Positions 24,357 to 34,035 are shown, numbered from the stretch's first letter. The stretch: DNA of 64,000 nucleotides from an uncultured Elusimicrobia bacterium (GCA_903830945.1 CAIKVT010000026.1:122395-186394); one strand, 5' to 3'. The notes: generated from the sequence alone by a model not told the origin. A program made the numbers and translations.

Positions 24357-25597
24357 TCGTTCTTCTCTGGTGAAAGGAGTTGGCCGAGGGTCAGCGGCGG
24401 AGGCGCCTTGAGGTACTGGGCCATGCGCTTGCGGTCCTTGATCTCCTCGAACTTATTGAAGGAGACCAGGACTTCGAAAGTATTGGTGTTGACGGACAGG
24501 ACGACGGCGGAGAACGGGGCGCCCGCCTTGTAGCCGGGAACCGGATCGCAGTCCGCCGCCGCGCAGAAAGCGAGCGTCCCCCCCTCCAAGACGAGCTTCA
24601 GGCCCGTCGCCGAGGACTCGACGACCTGACCCTTGACCACGGTCTTGGGCGGGAACTTGCGGCGTAGGGCATCCGCCGGGTTGGGCATGAGCTGCTTCAT
24701 TCCCAGCAGGACGGGGTCGGCTGATTTTTCGTCCGCTGGCTTGGAGAGTACCTTGACCTTCACCTTAAAACCGCGCTCCACGCCGGAGGGCAGCTTGGGC
24801 AGGCCCCAGGAGACGTCGCTCATGCGCACGGTGCCCTCGACGCCGCCGATGTCCACGGTCACACCGTTGGCGCCGACATGCAGGATGCGGCCGATGCGCA
24901 CCTCTCCGACGCGCAGTTCGGCCATGAGCTGCACCCGCCGCTTGGCGGCCTCCTCCTCGAGCACGGCCTTGCGCGAAAGCACGAGCTGGCGCTTGGCCTC
25001 GTTGACCTCGATGATGTAGCAGCGCACGCCTGTGTTGACCATACGGGCCGGAGTGCGCACCGGATGAAGGTCGGCCAAGGAGGCCGGCAAAAACGCCGTC
25101 ACGCCGTTGACGTTGACGAGATAGCCGCCCTTGATAGCGGCCATGACCCGGCCGCGCACCCGGCCCTTCTCCTGAAAGACCTTAAGCGCGGCCACCCAAC
25201 CGGTCTCGGCCCGCGCCCGCTTGTACGAAAGGAGCGTGTGGCCGTCGCGCCGACCGGGACCCGCGCGCAGGACCGGGATGCGCTGGCCCACGGCCGGCAA
25301 TTTGCGCTCGCCGCGGTCGCCTTCGTCGTCGAATTCAGAAACCGGGACCGCGCCCTCGTTCTTCTCCCCCACATCCACCAGAACGTAATCCTTTGTCATG
25401 GAGATGACCTTGACCCAAGCCACCTGCTTTCCTGAAAGCTTTTGCTGGAGTTCGTCCTGACCGGCCAAGAGCGCCTCCATGGACATCTCTCCCTCGCCGG
25501 CGGTATCGGAAATTCCGCCGGTGCCGGCCGGGCGGAGTTCCACAGACGCCGCCGGGGTAGGAATCTGATTCTCAGTTCGATCTTCTAAGGTTGCCAT
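24353..25597 (-). CDS. S1-domain RNA-binding protein (ribosomal protein S1-like)
   Basis: 414 residues from the ATG at 25,597, which has an AGGAG motif at good spacing; an upstream in-frame ATG is less likely. Three clear S1 (OB-fold) repeats are visible: VAWVKVISMTKDYVLVDVGE, GRVMAAIKGGYLVNVNGVTA and GRILHVGANGVTVDIGGVEG; a fourth C-terminal one is degenerate. Its place just after cmk and plsC matches the widespread cmk-rpsA order, so it is probably the genome's ribosomal protein S1 or a paralogue, helping mRNA bind the 30S subunit. It is shorter than the six-domain E. coli protein. Confidence 0.82.
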   Translation of the reverse strand: MATLEDRTENQIPTPAASVELRPAGTGGISDTAGEGEMSMEALLAGQDELQQKLSGKQVAWVKVISMTKDYVLVDVGEKNEGAVPVSEFDDEGDRGERKLPAVGQRIPVLRAGPGRRDGHTLLSYKRARAETGWVAALKVFQEKGRVRGRVMAAIKGGYLVNVNGVTAFLPASLADLHPVRTPARMVNTGVRCYIIEVNEAKRQLVLSRKAVLEEEAAKRRVQLMAELRVGEVRIGRILHVGANGVTVDIGGVEGTVRMSDVSWGLPKLPSGVERGFKVKVKVLSKPADEKSADPVLLGMKQLMPNPADALRRKFPPKTVVKGQVVESSATGLKLVLEGGTLAFCAAADCDPVPGYKAGAPFSAVVLSVNTNTFEVLVSFNKFEEIKDRKRMAQYLKAPPPLTLGQLLSPEKND

Positions 25598-25633
25598 GAA
25601 GGTTCTCCTGAAGGGTGCCGCCTTGACATGCAC

Positions 25634-25639
25634 ATTATA
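25634..25639 (-). promoter_or_regulatory. -10 element (TATAAT) upstream of the S1-domain gene
   Basis: A perfect TATAAT on the minus strand overlaps the last codons of plsC, 36 bases before the S1-gene start. It would allow separate expression of the S1-TPR genes. No convincing -35. Confidence 0.5.
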
Positions 25640-26249
25640 GTGAAAATACCCGCTCCATCACCAGTTCCGCGAAGGCCTGGCATTGACCGCGGTCCCTTGG
25701 ATCCCCGGAGAAAACCAAAGGCTCCCCGAATCGCACCTCGAGCGGCCGCAAGCTCAGAAGCCGATCCGTATTGACCACACGCGCCGGGATGACCGGCACG
25801 CCGCTCTTGCCCGCCAGGAAACCCACGCCGCCCCGGGGTCGGCCGGGCCGGCCGTCCTTAGAACGCGTCCCTTCCGGGAAGACGAGCAGACACCGGCCGC
25901 GGCCAAGGACACCCAAGGCCGTGCGCACCGCGGCCACGTCCGCGCGGCCGCGGTCCAAGGGGATGGCCCCCACGTTGCGTAGGAACCAGCCCAGCATCGG
26001 GATCCGAAAAAGCTCCATCTTGGCCAAATAGCGGAGACTGCGCACCGGCAAGGCGGCCCAGCCCACCAAGGGCGGGTCGACGTTGGAAATGTGGTTGCTG
26101 GCGATGATGGCGGCGCCGCGCGCCGGAACGTGCTCCAAGCCCGAGACCTTAAGGCGCCAGACCGCCATCATAAGCCAGCGGCCTAGAGGGGCCACCGTAC
26201 GGTACATGATGGGCCGGGCGTCCTCTTCCCAGTCTAGTTCACCGGCCAT
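25635..26249 (-). CDS. plsC: 1-acyl-sn-glycerol-3-phosphate acyltransferase
   Basis: 204 residues. The acyltransferase motifs are visible: NHISNVD (the catalytic HX4D), a following FRIPMLGWFLRNVGAIPLDR, and FPEGTRSKDG (substrate binding). It acylates lysophosphatidate to phosphatidate at the inner membrane, completing the pathway begun by PlsY. It sits between cmk and the S1 gene, a common arrangement. Confidence 0.9.
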   Translation of the reverse strand: MAGELDWEEDARPIMYRTVAPLGRWLMMAVWRLKVSGLEHVPARGAAIIASNHISNVDPPLVGWAALPVRSLRYLAKMELFRIPMLGWFLRNVGAIPLDRGRADVAAVRTALGVLGRGRCLLVFPEGTRSKDGRPGRPRGGVGFLAGKSGVPVIPARVVNTDRLLSLRPLEVRFGEPLVFSGDPRDRGQCQAFAELVMERVFSL

Positions 26250-26259
26250 AAAGACGGGC

Positions 26260-26982
26260 TCAGGCCTTGCTGCGGATCATGCGCAGCATCTTCTCAGCCA
26301 CTTGGCGCATGCTCAGGTGAGTGGAGTCGATGACCATGGCGTCAGCGGCCTGACTAAGAGGATTTATCTTGCGTTTGAGGTCGTTAAGATCCCGCTGCAG
26401 GATGGCGGCATGTATCTTCGAGAGTTCTGCGGGCATTCCCGAAGCCTTGAGCTGGCGGTAGCGGCGCCGGGCCCGCTCCTCGGCCGAGGCGTCCAAGTAA
26501 AACTTAAAATCCGCATTCGGAAAAACATGAGTCGTGATGTCGCGGCCCTCCATGACGATGGCGCCCCGGCGGCCGAGCCGGCGCTGCAGGCGGCAGAGCA
26601 GGCGCCGCACCCCGGGGTTGGCAGCCACCGCGCTAGAGTTTGCGCTGACCCGCTCCTCGCGGATCTGCACGGTCACGCCCTGGCCGTCGATGAAGGTCTT
26701 GAGCGTAACGCCCCCCTCCGTCGGACGGAACTCCCACTTAAGCCGCCCGGCCAAGCGCACCACGGCCTGCTGGTCCTCGACGTCGACGCCGTCCTCCAGG
26801 GCTTTCCAGGTCAGCGCCCGGAACATCTCGCCAGTGTTGATGAAATGATAGCCCAACCGCTTGGCCACGCACTGCCCGACCGTGGACTTGCCCACGCCCG
26901 CGGGGCCGTCCATGGCTACGATATAACCCTTCCCCCTCGAAGGGGAAAGCCGTGCCGTCGAGGGAGCCATTCTCCTCCTCAT
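26260..26982 (-). CDS. cmk: Cytidylate kinase
   Basis: 240 residues. The P-loop MDGPAGVGKST is followed by FINTGEMFRALTW; later IVMEGRDITTHVFPNADFKF and RDLNDLKRKINPLSQAADA are standard Cmk motifs (RD and the lid). It phosphorylates CMP and dCMP. The ATG overlaps the hisC stop. The first ~20 residues (MRRRMAPSTARL...) are an N-terminal extension; the ATG at 26,970 is an alternative start. Confidence 0.93.
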   Translation of the reverse strand: MRRRMAPSTARLSPSRGKGYIVAMDGPAGVGKSTVGQCVAKRLGYHFINTGEMFRALTWKALEDGVDVEDQQAVVRLAGRLKWEFRPTEGGVTLKTFIDGQGVTVQIREERVSANSSAVAANPGVRRLLCRLQRRLGRRGAIVMEGRDITTHVFPNADFKFYLDASAEERARRRYRQLKASGMPAELSKIHAAILQRDLNDLKRKINPLSQAADAMVIDSTHLSMRQVAEKMLRMIRSKA

Positions 26983-28082
26983 GCCGCCTCCCCCATGACG
27001 CTCTTAAGCGCCTTGAGCAGAGCCCCGTTCTGCTCCGGAGTCCCCACAGAGATGCGCACATGGTCACCGAGGCCGTACTCGTCAAGAGGATGAATGACGA
27101 TGCCGCGCTTGAACAAGGCCCGGCTCAGGGCACGGCCCCGGATGCGCGCATGGATGAAGAGGAAGTTAGTGGCCGAGTCCAGCACGCCGAAGCCCTGCTC
27201 ACGCAGGGCGGCAGCCAGGCTCTCCCGGCTCTTGATGGTCGCCGCCACAGTGCGCGCCAGGAAGGCCTGGTCTCCTAAAGCCGCCAGGCAAGCCCGCTGG
27301 GCCGGCAGGTTGACGTTGAAGGGCAAGCGGATACGGTCGAGCCAGCCCAGAACCTCGGGGTCGCCCACTGCGTAGCCCACGCGCAGACCGGCCAGCCCGT
27401 AGGCCTGAGAAAAGGTGCGCAGAACCACCAGGTTGGGATGCTTGCGCAGGCCCATTGGGATGGTACGAGGATAGTCGTCATTCTCAACGGCGAAGTCGTA
27501 GAAGGCCTCATCGATGACCACCAGAGCCGTCGCCGGGACGGCCTGTAGAAAGTCTCGCAGCTCGAAAGCGGTGCTGTAAGTCCCGGTCGGATTATTGGGG
27601 TTGGCCACGAAGAGGATCTTGGTGCGTGGGTTGGCCGCCCGCGCCATGGTCTCCAGATCGTGGGTCCAGTCCGTCATCGGGATCTCGATGATGCGGGCGC
27701 CCATCATGGCCGCCTGCTGGCGGAAGCGCACGAACCCGTGCTGGGAGACGATGACCTCGTCTTCCGGATCGAGAAAAGCCTCGCAGAGCATGCGGATGAG
27801 CTCGTCGGAGCCGCTGCCCACGAGCACATTCTCGGGGCGGAGCTTATGGTGCCGGGCCAGCGCGGCGCGCAGCCCGGGGCTGCCGCCGTCGGGATAGCAA
27901 GACAGCGAGTCAGCCGCTTGCCGGTAGGCGGCCAGGGCCCTGGGAGAAGGCCCCAGGGAACTCTCGTTGGAGCACAGGCGAACGATATCTTTCAAACCCA
28001 ACTCCCGGCGGATCTGCTCGTTCGGCTGCTCCGGCGCGAAAGGAGTCACTCCCCTCAGACTCCGCTTGGGCAGGATTTCCAT
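26979..28082 (-). CDS. hisC: Histidinol-phosphate aminotransferase-like protein (PLP lysine replaced by Gln)
   Basis: 367 residues, fold-type I aminotransferase of the HisC branch. Normal features: LCSNESSLGPSP near the N-terminus, ANPNNPTGTY (PLP-ring Asn), VVIDEAFYDF (Asp), and GLAGLRVGYAV. The residue that should be the Schiff-base lysine, as in SKAFALAGLR of E. coli HisC, is glutamine 226 here (codon CAG, forward 27,405-27,407; local motif RTFSQAYGLAG). Without that lysine normal transamination is not expected, so it may be inactive, repurposed, or backed up by another copy. It lies between the laccase-domain gene (1-base overlap) and cmk (4-base overlap). Confidence 0.85.
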   Translation of the reverse strand: MEILPKRSLRGVTPFAPEQPNEQIRRELGLKDIVRLCSNESSLGPSPRALAAYRQAADSLSCYPDGGSPGLRAALARHHKLRPENVLVGSGSDELIRMLCEAFLDPEDEVIVSQHGFVRFRQQAAMMGARIIEIPMTDWTHDLETMARAANPRTKILFVANPNNPTGTYSTAFELRDFLQAVPATALVVIDEAFYDFAVENDDYPRTIPMGLRKHPNLVVLRTFSQAYGLAGLRVGYAVGDPEVLGWLDRIRLPFNVNLPAQRACLAALGDQAFLARTVAATIKSRESLAAALREQGFGVLDSATNFLFIHARIRGRALSRALFKRGIVIHPLDEYGLGDHVRISVGTPEQNGALLKALKSVMGEAA

Positions 28083-28822
28083 CAGGCCGCCAGCCAGAGG
28101 AAGGCCAGCATCTGGCCGGCTCGAGGGCTCCGGCCTCCTTCCCGTCGGTAGGAATAGAACAAGCCCGGCCGACAGATCGTGCAGTCGGATGAGACGTCCA
28201 CGGCATCAGCCCCAAGCCCGGCGCCGAGCAGCTGGCTCCGCGCCTCGGCCCCTAGGTCCAAGAATACCTCGCCGCCGCGCAGCCGCAGACTCTCTTTCCG
28301 AAACCGATCTGCCACGTCATCGCCCACACGGTAACAGCATGCGCCGGCATGCGGTCCCACGCAAGCTCCGAGGTCGCCCGGTCGGATATTGAAAGAGCGA
28401 GAAAACTCCGCCACGGCGGCACCCAGGATACCCGCCGCCAAGCCACGCCACCCGGCATGAAAGACCCCCGCGGCCCGGCCTGACCGCGCCCATATCCAAA
28501 CCGGCAGGCAATCCGCCACGACCACGCCGACGACAGCGCCCGGCTTGTCCGTCAGCCACCCATCCCCTTGAGTCAGGACGCCTGAGTCATCGTCGCGGCG
28601 CAGGATGGAGATGCCCTTACCATGCACCTGGCGCAGGAGCCGGACATCGGCCTCCGGGGCACCGGCCTTGACCAAAGCGGCCTGGCGATAGCGCGCGTAG
28701 CGCATGTCGCCCAAAGCCCGGGTGGTCAAGCCGCAGCCCCCGGCCAAGCGGGCCAGCCGCTCGTCACGGAGAAGACCCGCGGCCTCGGCCCAAGCCGAAG
28801 TCAGGGCCTCAGACGGCGGCAT
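28082..28822 (-). CDS. pgeF: Laccase-domain (YfiH/PgeF) peptidoglycan-editing protein
   Basis: 246 residues from the ATG at 28,822; the frame is open further upstream, but that part is out-of-frame deoxynucleoside-kinase sequence. The zinc-binding set is visible: RQVHGKG, VVADCLPVWIW and FHAGWRGLAAG (His, Cys, His). GACVGPHAGACCYRVGDDV is also conserved. E. coli YfiH removes wrongly inserted L-serine from peptidoglycan precursors; other members act on purine nucleosides. It overlaps the kinase gene by 14 bases and hisC by 1. Confidence 0.9.
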   Translation of the reverse strand: MPPSEALTSAWAEAAGLLRDERLARLAGGCGLTTRALGDMRYARYRQAALVKAGAPEADVRLLRQVHGKGISILRRDDDSGVLTQGDGWLTDKPGAVVGVVVADCLPVWIWARSGRAAGVFHAGWRGLAAGILGAAVAEFSRSFNIRPGDLGACVGPHAGACCYRVGDDVADRFRKESLRLRGGEVFLDLGAEARSQLLGAGLGADAVDVSSDCTICRPGLFYSYRREGGRSPRAGQMLAFLWLAA

Positions 28823-29558
28823 TGACTGGCGCCACCTTAGACTCCGTCGCCGGGGTCTCCAGGAGCTTTGGCTTAGGGTCCATCTTAGGCGTGCGACGCA
28901 TGGGCCGGACCCACTTAGTGAAGCTGGAAGGCTTAAGAGAATATTCATGCACCAGTCGCGCCACTTCGGAGATCGGCCGGAATTCCTCCCACTTGATGCG
29001 CAGGATGCGCACCCCGGCCTGCTCCATCTCGGCCGCGAAAGCCTCATAGTTCTCTTTAAGAGCGCGCAGGTAGTCGAGCGTGATGGTCTGCTCCATGACC
29101 CGGCCTCGAGCGTGGATGCGCTTGAAGGCCGTCTCCGGGTTGACGTCAAGATAGATGAGCAGCTGCGGAAAGACCAGCTCGCGCAAGACCATGTTGTCGA
29201 AAAGGTCAAGATAAGTGTTGTAGTCGAGGTCCGAGATGATCTTCTCGGGGTGGTGATTGAGCATGCGCGCGAAGATGGTATCCTCCCAGATGGTCCGATC
29301 CTGGACCACGCCGCGGATCTTGCCCAGGGAGATGCGGGTAACGAACTCCCGATGCTGACGAAAACGATGATTCAATAGCCATACCTGCATCATGGTCCCG
29401 TAGCCCTTCATGTCATGGTAAAACCGCTCCAGGTAAGGGTTGCCGTCCACCTCCTCCAGGACGGCCTCGAAATTAAGCGCCTGCGCCAGATCCGTGGTCA
29501 GGGTGGACTTGCCCACCCCGATGGTTCCTGCGATCCCGATGTATCCCTCAGCGAACAT
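28809..29558 (-). CDS. Deoxynucleoside kinase
   Basis: 249 residues. The P-loop GIAGTIGVGKST, the substrate motif EEVDGNPYLERFYHD, the DRTIWEDTIFA segment (the DRS-like motif of dGK/dCK/TK2 relatives) and RGRVMEQ (lid arginines) place it in the deoxynucleoside kinase family. It phosphorylates deoxyribonucleosides for salvage; specificity cannot be fixed from the sequence. About 30 C-terminal residues are a Pro/Lys-rich tail. It is followed by pgeF with an overlap. Confidence 0.88.
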   Translation of the reverse strand: MFAEGYIGIAGTIGVGKSTLTTDLAQALNFEAVLEEVDGNPYLERFYHDMKGYGTMMQVWLLNHRFRQHREFVTRISLGKIRGVVQDRTIWEDTIFARMLNHHPEKIISDLDYNTYLDLFDNMVLRELVFPQLLIYLDVNPETAFKRIHARGRVMEQTITLDYLRALKENYEAFAAEMEQAGVRILRIKWEEFRPISEVARLVHEYSLKPSSFTKWVRPMRRTPKMDPKPKLLETPATESKVAPVNAAV

Positions 29559-29593
29559 GTCACGATCCTCCTCGGCCTATCCCGAACGGCAAG

Positions 29594-30673
29594 TCATCCC
29601 GCCTTGATCTCCTGTTCGATACCGCGCAGCGCGAGCTTAAGGTCATCCGGGCTCGTGGCGGCCTCCATCACGTCCTCCTCCTTGACCAATCCGTCCTTGA
29701 AGAGCTTGACCAAGGACTGATTAAACGTCTGCATGCCGTAAAACTGCCCCTTAGCGCAGGCCTGCATGATGGCCGCGGAGTTGTTGTCTTCGATATTCTT
29801 GCGCACGTGGGGAGTCACGATAAGGATCTCAATAGCCGGCACGCGCCCCCCCTTGATGCAAGGCAACAGCCTCTGACACACCACGGCCTTCAGACTCTCC
29901 GCGAGTTGAACGCGCATGAGGGCCTGCTGGTGCGGCGGAAAGAGATCGATGATGCGCGAGATAGTCTGGATGGAGTCGCCCGTGTGCAAGGTGGAGAATA
30001 CCAAATGGCCGGTCTGGGCCGCTGTCAGAGCCGCGGAAGTCGTCTCCAGGTCGCGCATCTCGCCGAGCAGGATGACGTCCGGGTCCTGGCGCATGGCCAT
30101 CTTCAGCCCGCCGGCGTATGTCGGAGTGTCCTCGCCGATCTCGCGCTGGCTGATGATGGCCTTCTTGTCCTGGTGCACGAACTCGATAGGATCCTCGATG
30201 GTGATGACATGCTCGGCTCGGTTCTCGTTGATGTAGTCAACCATAGCGGAAAGGGTCGACGATTTGCCCGAGCCCGTGATGCCGGTAACCAGGATCAGGC
30301 CCCGGCTGTTGTCCGAGATCTTCTTCATGGTGGCCACGGGCAGGCGCAGATCTTGGAATGTCGGCATGGTGGTCGGGATAAAACGGATGGCGATGGCCAG
30401 GCGCTGGCGCTGCTTGAAAGCGTTGACGCGGAAGCGCGCCACCTCCCCGGCTTGGAACCCGAAGTCGACCTCCCCCCGCTCCTGCCAGAGTGTCTGGCTC
30501 CGCTTGCTCATGATGGAGTTGAGCATGGCCTCCGCATCGGCCGGGGGGATAGGGTCGGGGGCGATGGGCGTCAGGTCGCCGTCCACACGGATGTAAGCCG
30601 GCCCCCCCGCGCGGATGTGCAGGTCGCTGGCGCGCTTGTCGATCATGATCTGAAGCAAAGTTTGCAGATCCAT
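29594..30673 (-). CDS. pilT: Type IV pilus retraction ATPase PilT
   Basis: 359 residues, typical PilT length. The N-terminal PAS-like domain (ASDLHIRAGGPAYIRVDGDL) precedes the ATPase core with Walker A GITGSGKSST, the Asp box ITIEDPIEFVH, Walker B VILLGEMRDLET and the His box TGHLVFSTLHT; ALMRVQLAESLKAVVCQRLL is the AIRNLIRE-region equivalent. It is a cytoplasmic hexamer that powers pilus retraction. It lies 5 bases behind ftsZ, so pilus retraction and division genes share a transcript. No other pilus genes are in this window. Confidence 0.93.
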   Translation of the reverse strand: MDLQTLLQIMIDKRASDLHIRAGGPAYIRVDGDLTPIAPDPIPPADAEAMLNSIMSKRSQTLWQERGEVDFGFQAGEVARFRVNAFKQRQRLAIAIRFIPTTMPTFQDLRLPVATMKKISDNSRGLILVTGITGSGKSSTLSAMVDYINENRAEHVITIEDPIEFVHQDKKAIISQREIGEDTPTYAGGLKMAMRQDPDVILLGEMRDLETTSAALTAAQTGHLVFSTLHTGDSIQTISRIIDLFPPHQQALMRVQLAESLKAVVCQRLLPCIKGGRVPAIEILIVTPHVRKNIEDNNSAAIMQACAKGQFYGMQTFNQSLVKLFKDGLVKEEDVMEAATSPDDLKLALRGIEQEIKAG

Positions 30674-30678
30674 GGCGT

Positions 30679-31827
30679 TCAGGAACCATCTCCCAGCTTG
30701 AGTTTCTTCATCTTGAATCTCAGGAAGGCCGGCTTCATCCAGTCCGCCTGAGTCACGGCCCCGGCCCGCCTGGCATCAAGCTGGGCTCCCGGAGCCAAGC
30801 CCTGATAGCGCGCGGCCAATGTCCCCGAACGAAGCCCGGCGCGCGTCAAATGCCGTCTGGCGCGTTGCGCTGGGAAGCCCGTGGCGATGACGGTAATGCG
30901 GATGGTGTCGCCCAGAGCTTCGTCATAAGCATGCCCATTCTTCATCTTGGCATCGGAGCTGGCCTGTCCCTTGACGAAATCGTTCACCTCGTCCATCTCT
31001 TTCATCGTCATCGCCTTGTTGCCGGTCACGTTCACCAGTATGCCCTTGGCGCCCACGATGTTCACATTCTCCAGGAGCGGAGAGCTGACTGCGGCCTTGG
31101 CCGCGCGCAAGGCTCGGCCTGGCCCCGCGGCCTCGGCCATACCGATCAAGGCCTCGCCCGCGTCCTTCATAATGGCGCGCAGGTCATTAAGGTCCACGTT
31201 GATCCTGCCCGGCACGGCGATGACGTCGGAGATGGACTGCACGGATTTACGCAGCACGTCGTCAGCGAGGTGGAAGGCCTCCAAAGCGGTGGTGTCGTCC
31301 TCCACGATATCGAGTATGCGGTCATTAGGGATGACCAGCAAGGTGTCGACACATTGGCGCAGTTCCTGGACCCCGGCCTCAGCAAGGTCGGCTTTTAAAA
31401 GTCCCTCGGAACTAAAGGGCCTCGTGACCACGCCGATGGTGAGCGCCCCGGCCGCTTTGGCAAGCCTAGCCACGACCGGCGCTCCCCCCGTACCGGTGCC
31501 GCCGCCCATACCCGCGGTCACGAAGACCATATCCGCCCCGGTGAGCACCTCTTTCAGTTGGCCTTCGGACTCTTGAGCGGCCGCGCGACCCTTAGCCGGG
31601 TCGCCGCCCGCGCCCAAGCCCTTGGTTATGGACTCGCCGAGCTGAATGCGGACCTCGGCCTTGCTGCGGCGCAGGTCCTGGGCATCGGAGTTGGCGGCGA
31701 TGAGCTCCACGCCCCGCAGACCCGCGGCTTCCATCCGGTTGACGGCGTTGCCCCCGGCCCCGCCCACGCCGATGACCTTGATGACCGCGCGGGTATCCTT
31801 GAGATCCTCGGATATCTCTATCTTCAC
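30679..31827 (-). CDS. ftsZ: Cell division GTPase FtsZ
   Basis: 382 residues from the GTG at 31,827, which overlaps the ftsA stop (GTGA); the longer open frame contains only out-of-frame ftsA sequence. The tubulin signature [12 protein letters not shown], the N-terminal [15 protein letters not shown] and the T7-loop region [19 protein letters not shown] are intact. A variable linker ends in [14 protein letters not shown], the conserved C-terminal peptide that binds FtsA. It polymerises into the division ring. Confidence 0.96.
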   Translation of the reverse strand: MKIEISEDLKDTRAVIKVIGVGGAGGNAVNRMEAAGLRGVELIAANSDAQDLRRSKAEVRIQLGESITKGLGAGGDPAKGRAAAQESEGQLKEVLTGADMVFVTAGMGGGTGTGGAPVVARLAKAAGALTIGVVTRPFSSEGLLKADLAEAGVQELRQCVDTLLVIPNDRILDIVEDDTTALEAFHLADDVLRKSVQSISDVIAVPGRINVDLNDLRAIMKDAGEALIGMAEAAGPGRALRAAKAAVSSPLLENVNIVGAKGILVNVTGNKAMTMKEMDEVNDFVKGQASSDAKMKNGHAYDEALGDTIRITVIATGFPAQRARRHLTRAGLRSGTLAARYQGLAPGAQLDARRAGAVTQADWMKPAFLRFKMKKLKLGDGS

Positions 31828-33074
31828 ACCAGATCCTCGAAGATCGAACTCACCTTCCGCCACCACGCGGGCCTCTTGCGCGGGGTCAAGCGCGTGACCC
31901 CGGTGCCCCAGCGCGAGATGTTGGCGAAGGTCATCAGTCCCAGAGCCGTGGCGTAGATTGGGCTGAACCACTTCTCGTCTCCGGAGACCTGCTCGGGATG
32001 CGCCATGCCGATGCGCGTCTGCAGTCCCAGGACCTCCTCGGCGGCCGCAGTCACGCCCCTCATGAGACTGCCGCCTCCGGTCAGGACCAAGCCGCCCGGG
32101 CTGACCAGGTCCGTATAGCCGGAGGTCTGCAGATCTTCGGCCAAAATGCTGAAGATCTCCTCGACCCGGGGCAGGATATAGCTCATCATGGTGCTGGTCT
32201 TGACCCGATCCAAAGTGCGGCCATCCACGCGATTGAACTCGATGCTCTCGTCGCCGTTGAGGAGCGATGGATGCGCGATACCGTGCGCGATCTTCAAGCG
32301 CTCGGCGGTAGCCATAGAGGTGCGCAGTCCGACGGCCAGGTCGCGAGTGATGAAGTCGGAGCCGATGCCGATCTCCTTAGAGTAGTGGATGCTGCCCTCC
32401 GAGTAGACTCCCAGCGAGATCGACTGCCCGCCAAGATCCACCAAGAGCGAGCCAAGATCCTTCTCCTCCGGGGTCACCAACTGCTCGCCCGTGGCCAAAA
32501 GGCCATAGACCAGCTCATGCACCTGGAAACCGGCCTGGGTCACGGCCTTCATAACGTTGTTGATGTGGGCGCTCGAGGCGGTGATGATGTGAACATCCAC
32601 TTCCAGGAGCGAGCCCTCCATGCCCACGGGGTTAGGCACGCCGCGCTGGCGGTCCAAGGAAAAACTCTGGGGGACCACGTGCAGGATCTCGCGGTCCGAG
32701 GAAAGCGGGATGGCCTTGGCGTTGGCCACGACGCTATGAACGTCCTCAGCGGTGATCTCACGGTCGGTGCGGGCGATGTTGAAGGCGCCCTTGTTATTGA
32801 AGGACTGCAAGTGGGTGCCGCGCACGCCGAGAAACAGGCCGTTGACCGTGACCCCGGCCGCGGCCTCCGCCTCCTCCAGGGCCTGGCTCACGGCATTCTT
32901 GGTCTCCAGTATGTTGACCACCACGCCGCCATTGATGCCTCGACAGACGACACTGGCGCCGCCCAGCACCCGCATGCGCCCACCCTCCGGCTCCGGGGCG
33001 CCGATGAGGCAGGTTACCCGGCCGCTACCCATATCCAGACCGGCGATCACGTCCGTTTTGGCCATACCCATCAC
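31824..33074 (-). CDS. ftsA: Cell division protein FtsA
   Basis: 416 residues. The actin-like fold motifs are visible: [16 protein letters not shown] (phosphate 1), [20 protein letters not shown] (phosphate 2) and [13 protein letters not shown] (adenosine). The 1C domain with [12 protein letters not shown] lies between. The C-terminus is short and ends [16 protein letters not shown], a probable membrane-targeting amphipathic helix. FtsA tethers FtsZ to the inner membrane. It overlaps ftsQ and ftsZ by 4 bases each. Confidence 0.95.
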   Translation of the reverse strand: MMGMAKTDVIAGLDMGSGRVTCLIGAPEPEGGRMRVLGGASVVCRGINGGVVVNILETKNAVSQALEEAEAAAGVTVNGLFLGVRGTHLQSFNNKGAFNIARTDREITAEDVHSVVANAKAIPLSSDREILHVVPQSFSLDRQRGVPNPVGMEGSLLEVDVHIITASSAHINNVMKAVTQAGFQVHELVYGLLATGEQLVTPEEKDLGSLLVDLGGQSISLGVYSEGSIHYSKEIGIGSDFITRDLAVGLRTSMATAERLKIAHGIAHPSLLNGDESIEFNRVDGRTLDRVKTSTMMSYILPRVEEIFSILAEDLQTSGYTDLVSPGGLVLTGGGSLMRGVTAAAEEVLGLQTRIGMAHPEQVSGDEKWFSPIYATALGLMTFANISRWGTGVTRLTPRKRPAWWRKVSSIFEDLV

Positions 33075-33889
33075 CTCATCAGGACCCGATTAGCGGTCAG
33101 TGGCCTGAGCAGAACCCGTCCGTCCTCGAAGTACCTTAGGTCTGCCAGCACGGGCGCGGCGGAGGCCGCACCGCCACGCGCGTCGCCGAGAACCTCATGC
33201 AGGCGGGAGAGCTTCTCCCGGGTCCACTTCAGGTCGCCCCAGAGGACCTGGGTCCCATCCTGCAGCCGCACCTCCCAGCCCTCATACGCGGAGCGGAAGG
33301 CCACCTGCGCCGCCGGCGCCGGCAGATCCGCGTCACGGGCGAGGACCTCCAGGACCGCGGGCAATCCCTTGAACTGCTCGGCTGCGGCGCTGCCCGCCTC
33401 GACGGCCAACCGCGCCTCCGGATAGAGCTCGGCCGGCGCGTCGAAGGCCACGCCGTCCTCATCGAGGAACCCCGCCGTCCGGCCATCACGGCGCAGTTGC
33501 GCCGCCGCGCGACGTAGGGTCACCTCAACGCGTGCATCGCGTCCCGACCAGTCGCGCCGGACCTGCCAGGTCTTAACGGCCGGAAAGCGCCGGGGGAAAC
33601 CCGCCAACCGGTCCGCGAAGGAGGAGGCTGAATCGTTAAGATAGGCGGCCATGTACCCGGCCAGGACTGCCGGAACGCCTGATACGGTCACGCGCTCAAC
33701 GCGGAGATCCAGACAACCCAATAGGTTCGGCAAGGGTGGCAGACCGCGCCAGAGATGCCGCACGGTGAGGCCTGCGGCGCCGGCCAGAAACGCCAGCGCG
33801 GTCGCCACGGCCATGAACCTCAGCCGGCGACGGCGCACCTTCGGCCGCAGGGTGACGCGATGGCGGCGACGCGCCAGATTATGCCTCAC
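33071..33889 (-). CDS. ftsQ: Cell division protein FtsQ/DivIB
   Basis: 272 residues. A basic cytoplasmic N-terminus (HNLARRRHRVTLRPKVRRRR) is followed by one membrane helix (about 27-45), then the POTRA region (VERVTVSGVPAVLAGYMAAY) and the beta domain (VTLRRAAAQLRRDGRTAGFL, matching the usual ERxPxA strand). Synteny with ftsA and ftsZ supports the call, since FtsQ itself is poorly conserved. It begins the leftward division operon behind the promoter at 34,006-34,014. Confidence 0.88.
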   Translation of the reverse strand: MRHNLARRRHRVTLRPKVRRRRLRFMAVATALAFLAGAAGLTVRHLWRGLPPLPNLLGCLDLRVERVTVSGVPAVLAGYMAAYLNDSASSFADRLAGFPRRFPAVKTWQVRRDWSGRDARVEVTLRRAAAQLRRDGRTAGFLDEDGVAFDAPAELYPEARLAVEAGSAAAEQFKGLPAVLEVLARDADLPAPAAQVAFRSAYEGWEVRLQDGTQVLWGDLKWTREKLSRLHEVLGDARGGAASAAPVLADLRYFEDGRVLLRPLTANRVLMR

Positions 33890-34005
33890 CGATCACCTAC
33901 GGACTGCGCCGCACGAAGCCCGAACAGGGACTGCTGAGTGGAGGCCAAGTTATAGGGTCCGACGCGACTCGCGAAATCGATCCGTTTCCAGACGGAACCG
34001 ACAAA

Positions 34006-34014
34006 ATTATAACA
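34006..34014 (-). promoter_or_regulatory. Extended -10 element (TGTTATAAT) upstream of ftsQ
   Basis: TG-T-TATAAT on the minus strand in the 182-base divergent region between ftsQ and the rhomboid-like gene. It would give a leader of about 110 bases before ftsQ. The best hexamer 17 bases upstream is a weak TTGCGT. Confidence 0.55.
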
Positions 34015-34035
34015 ACTTTACCCCGGGGACGCAAT

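Noticed and set aside
31828..31971. Longer N-terminus for FtsZ beginning at 31,971
   Set aside because: Those residues are out-of-frame ftsA sequence; the GTG overlapping the ftsA stop gives the normal FtsZ N-terminus.
31998..33425. 475-codon + strand frame antisense to ftsA/ftsQ
   Set aside because: Antisense shadow of conserved division genes.
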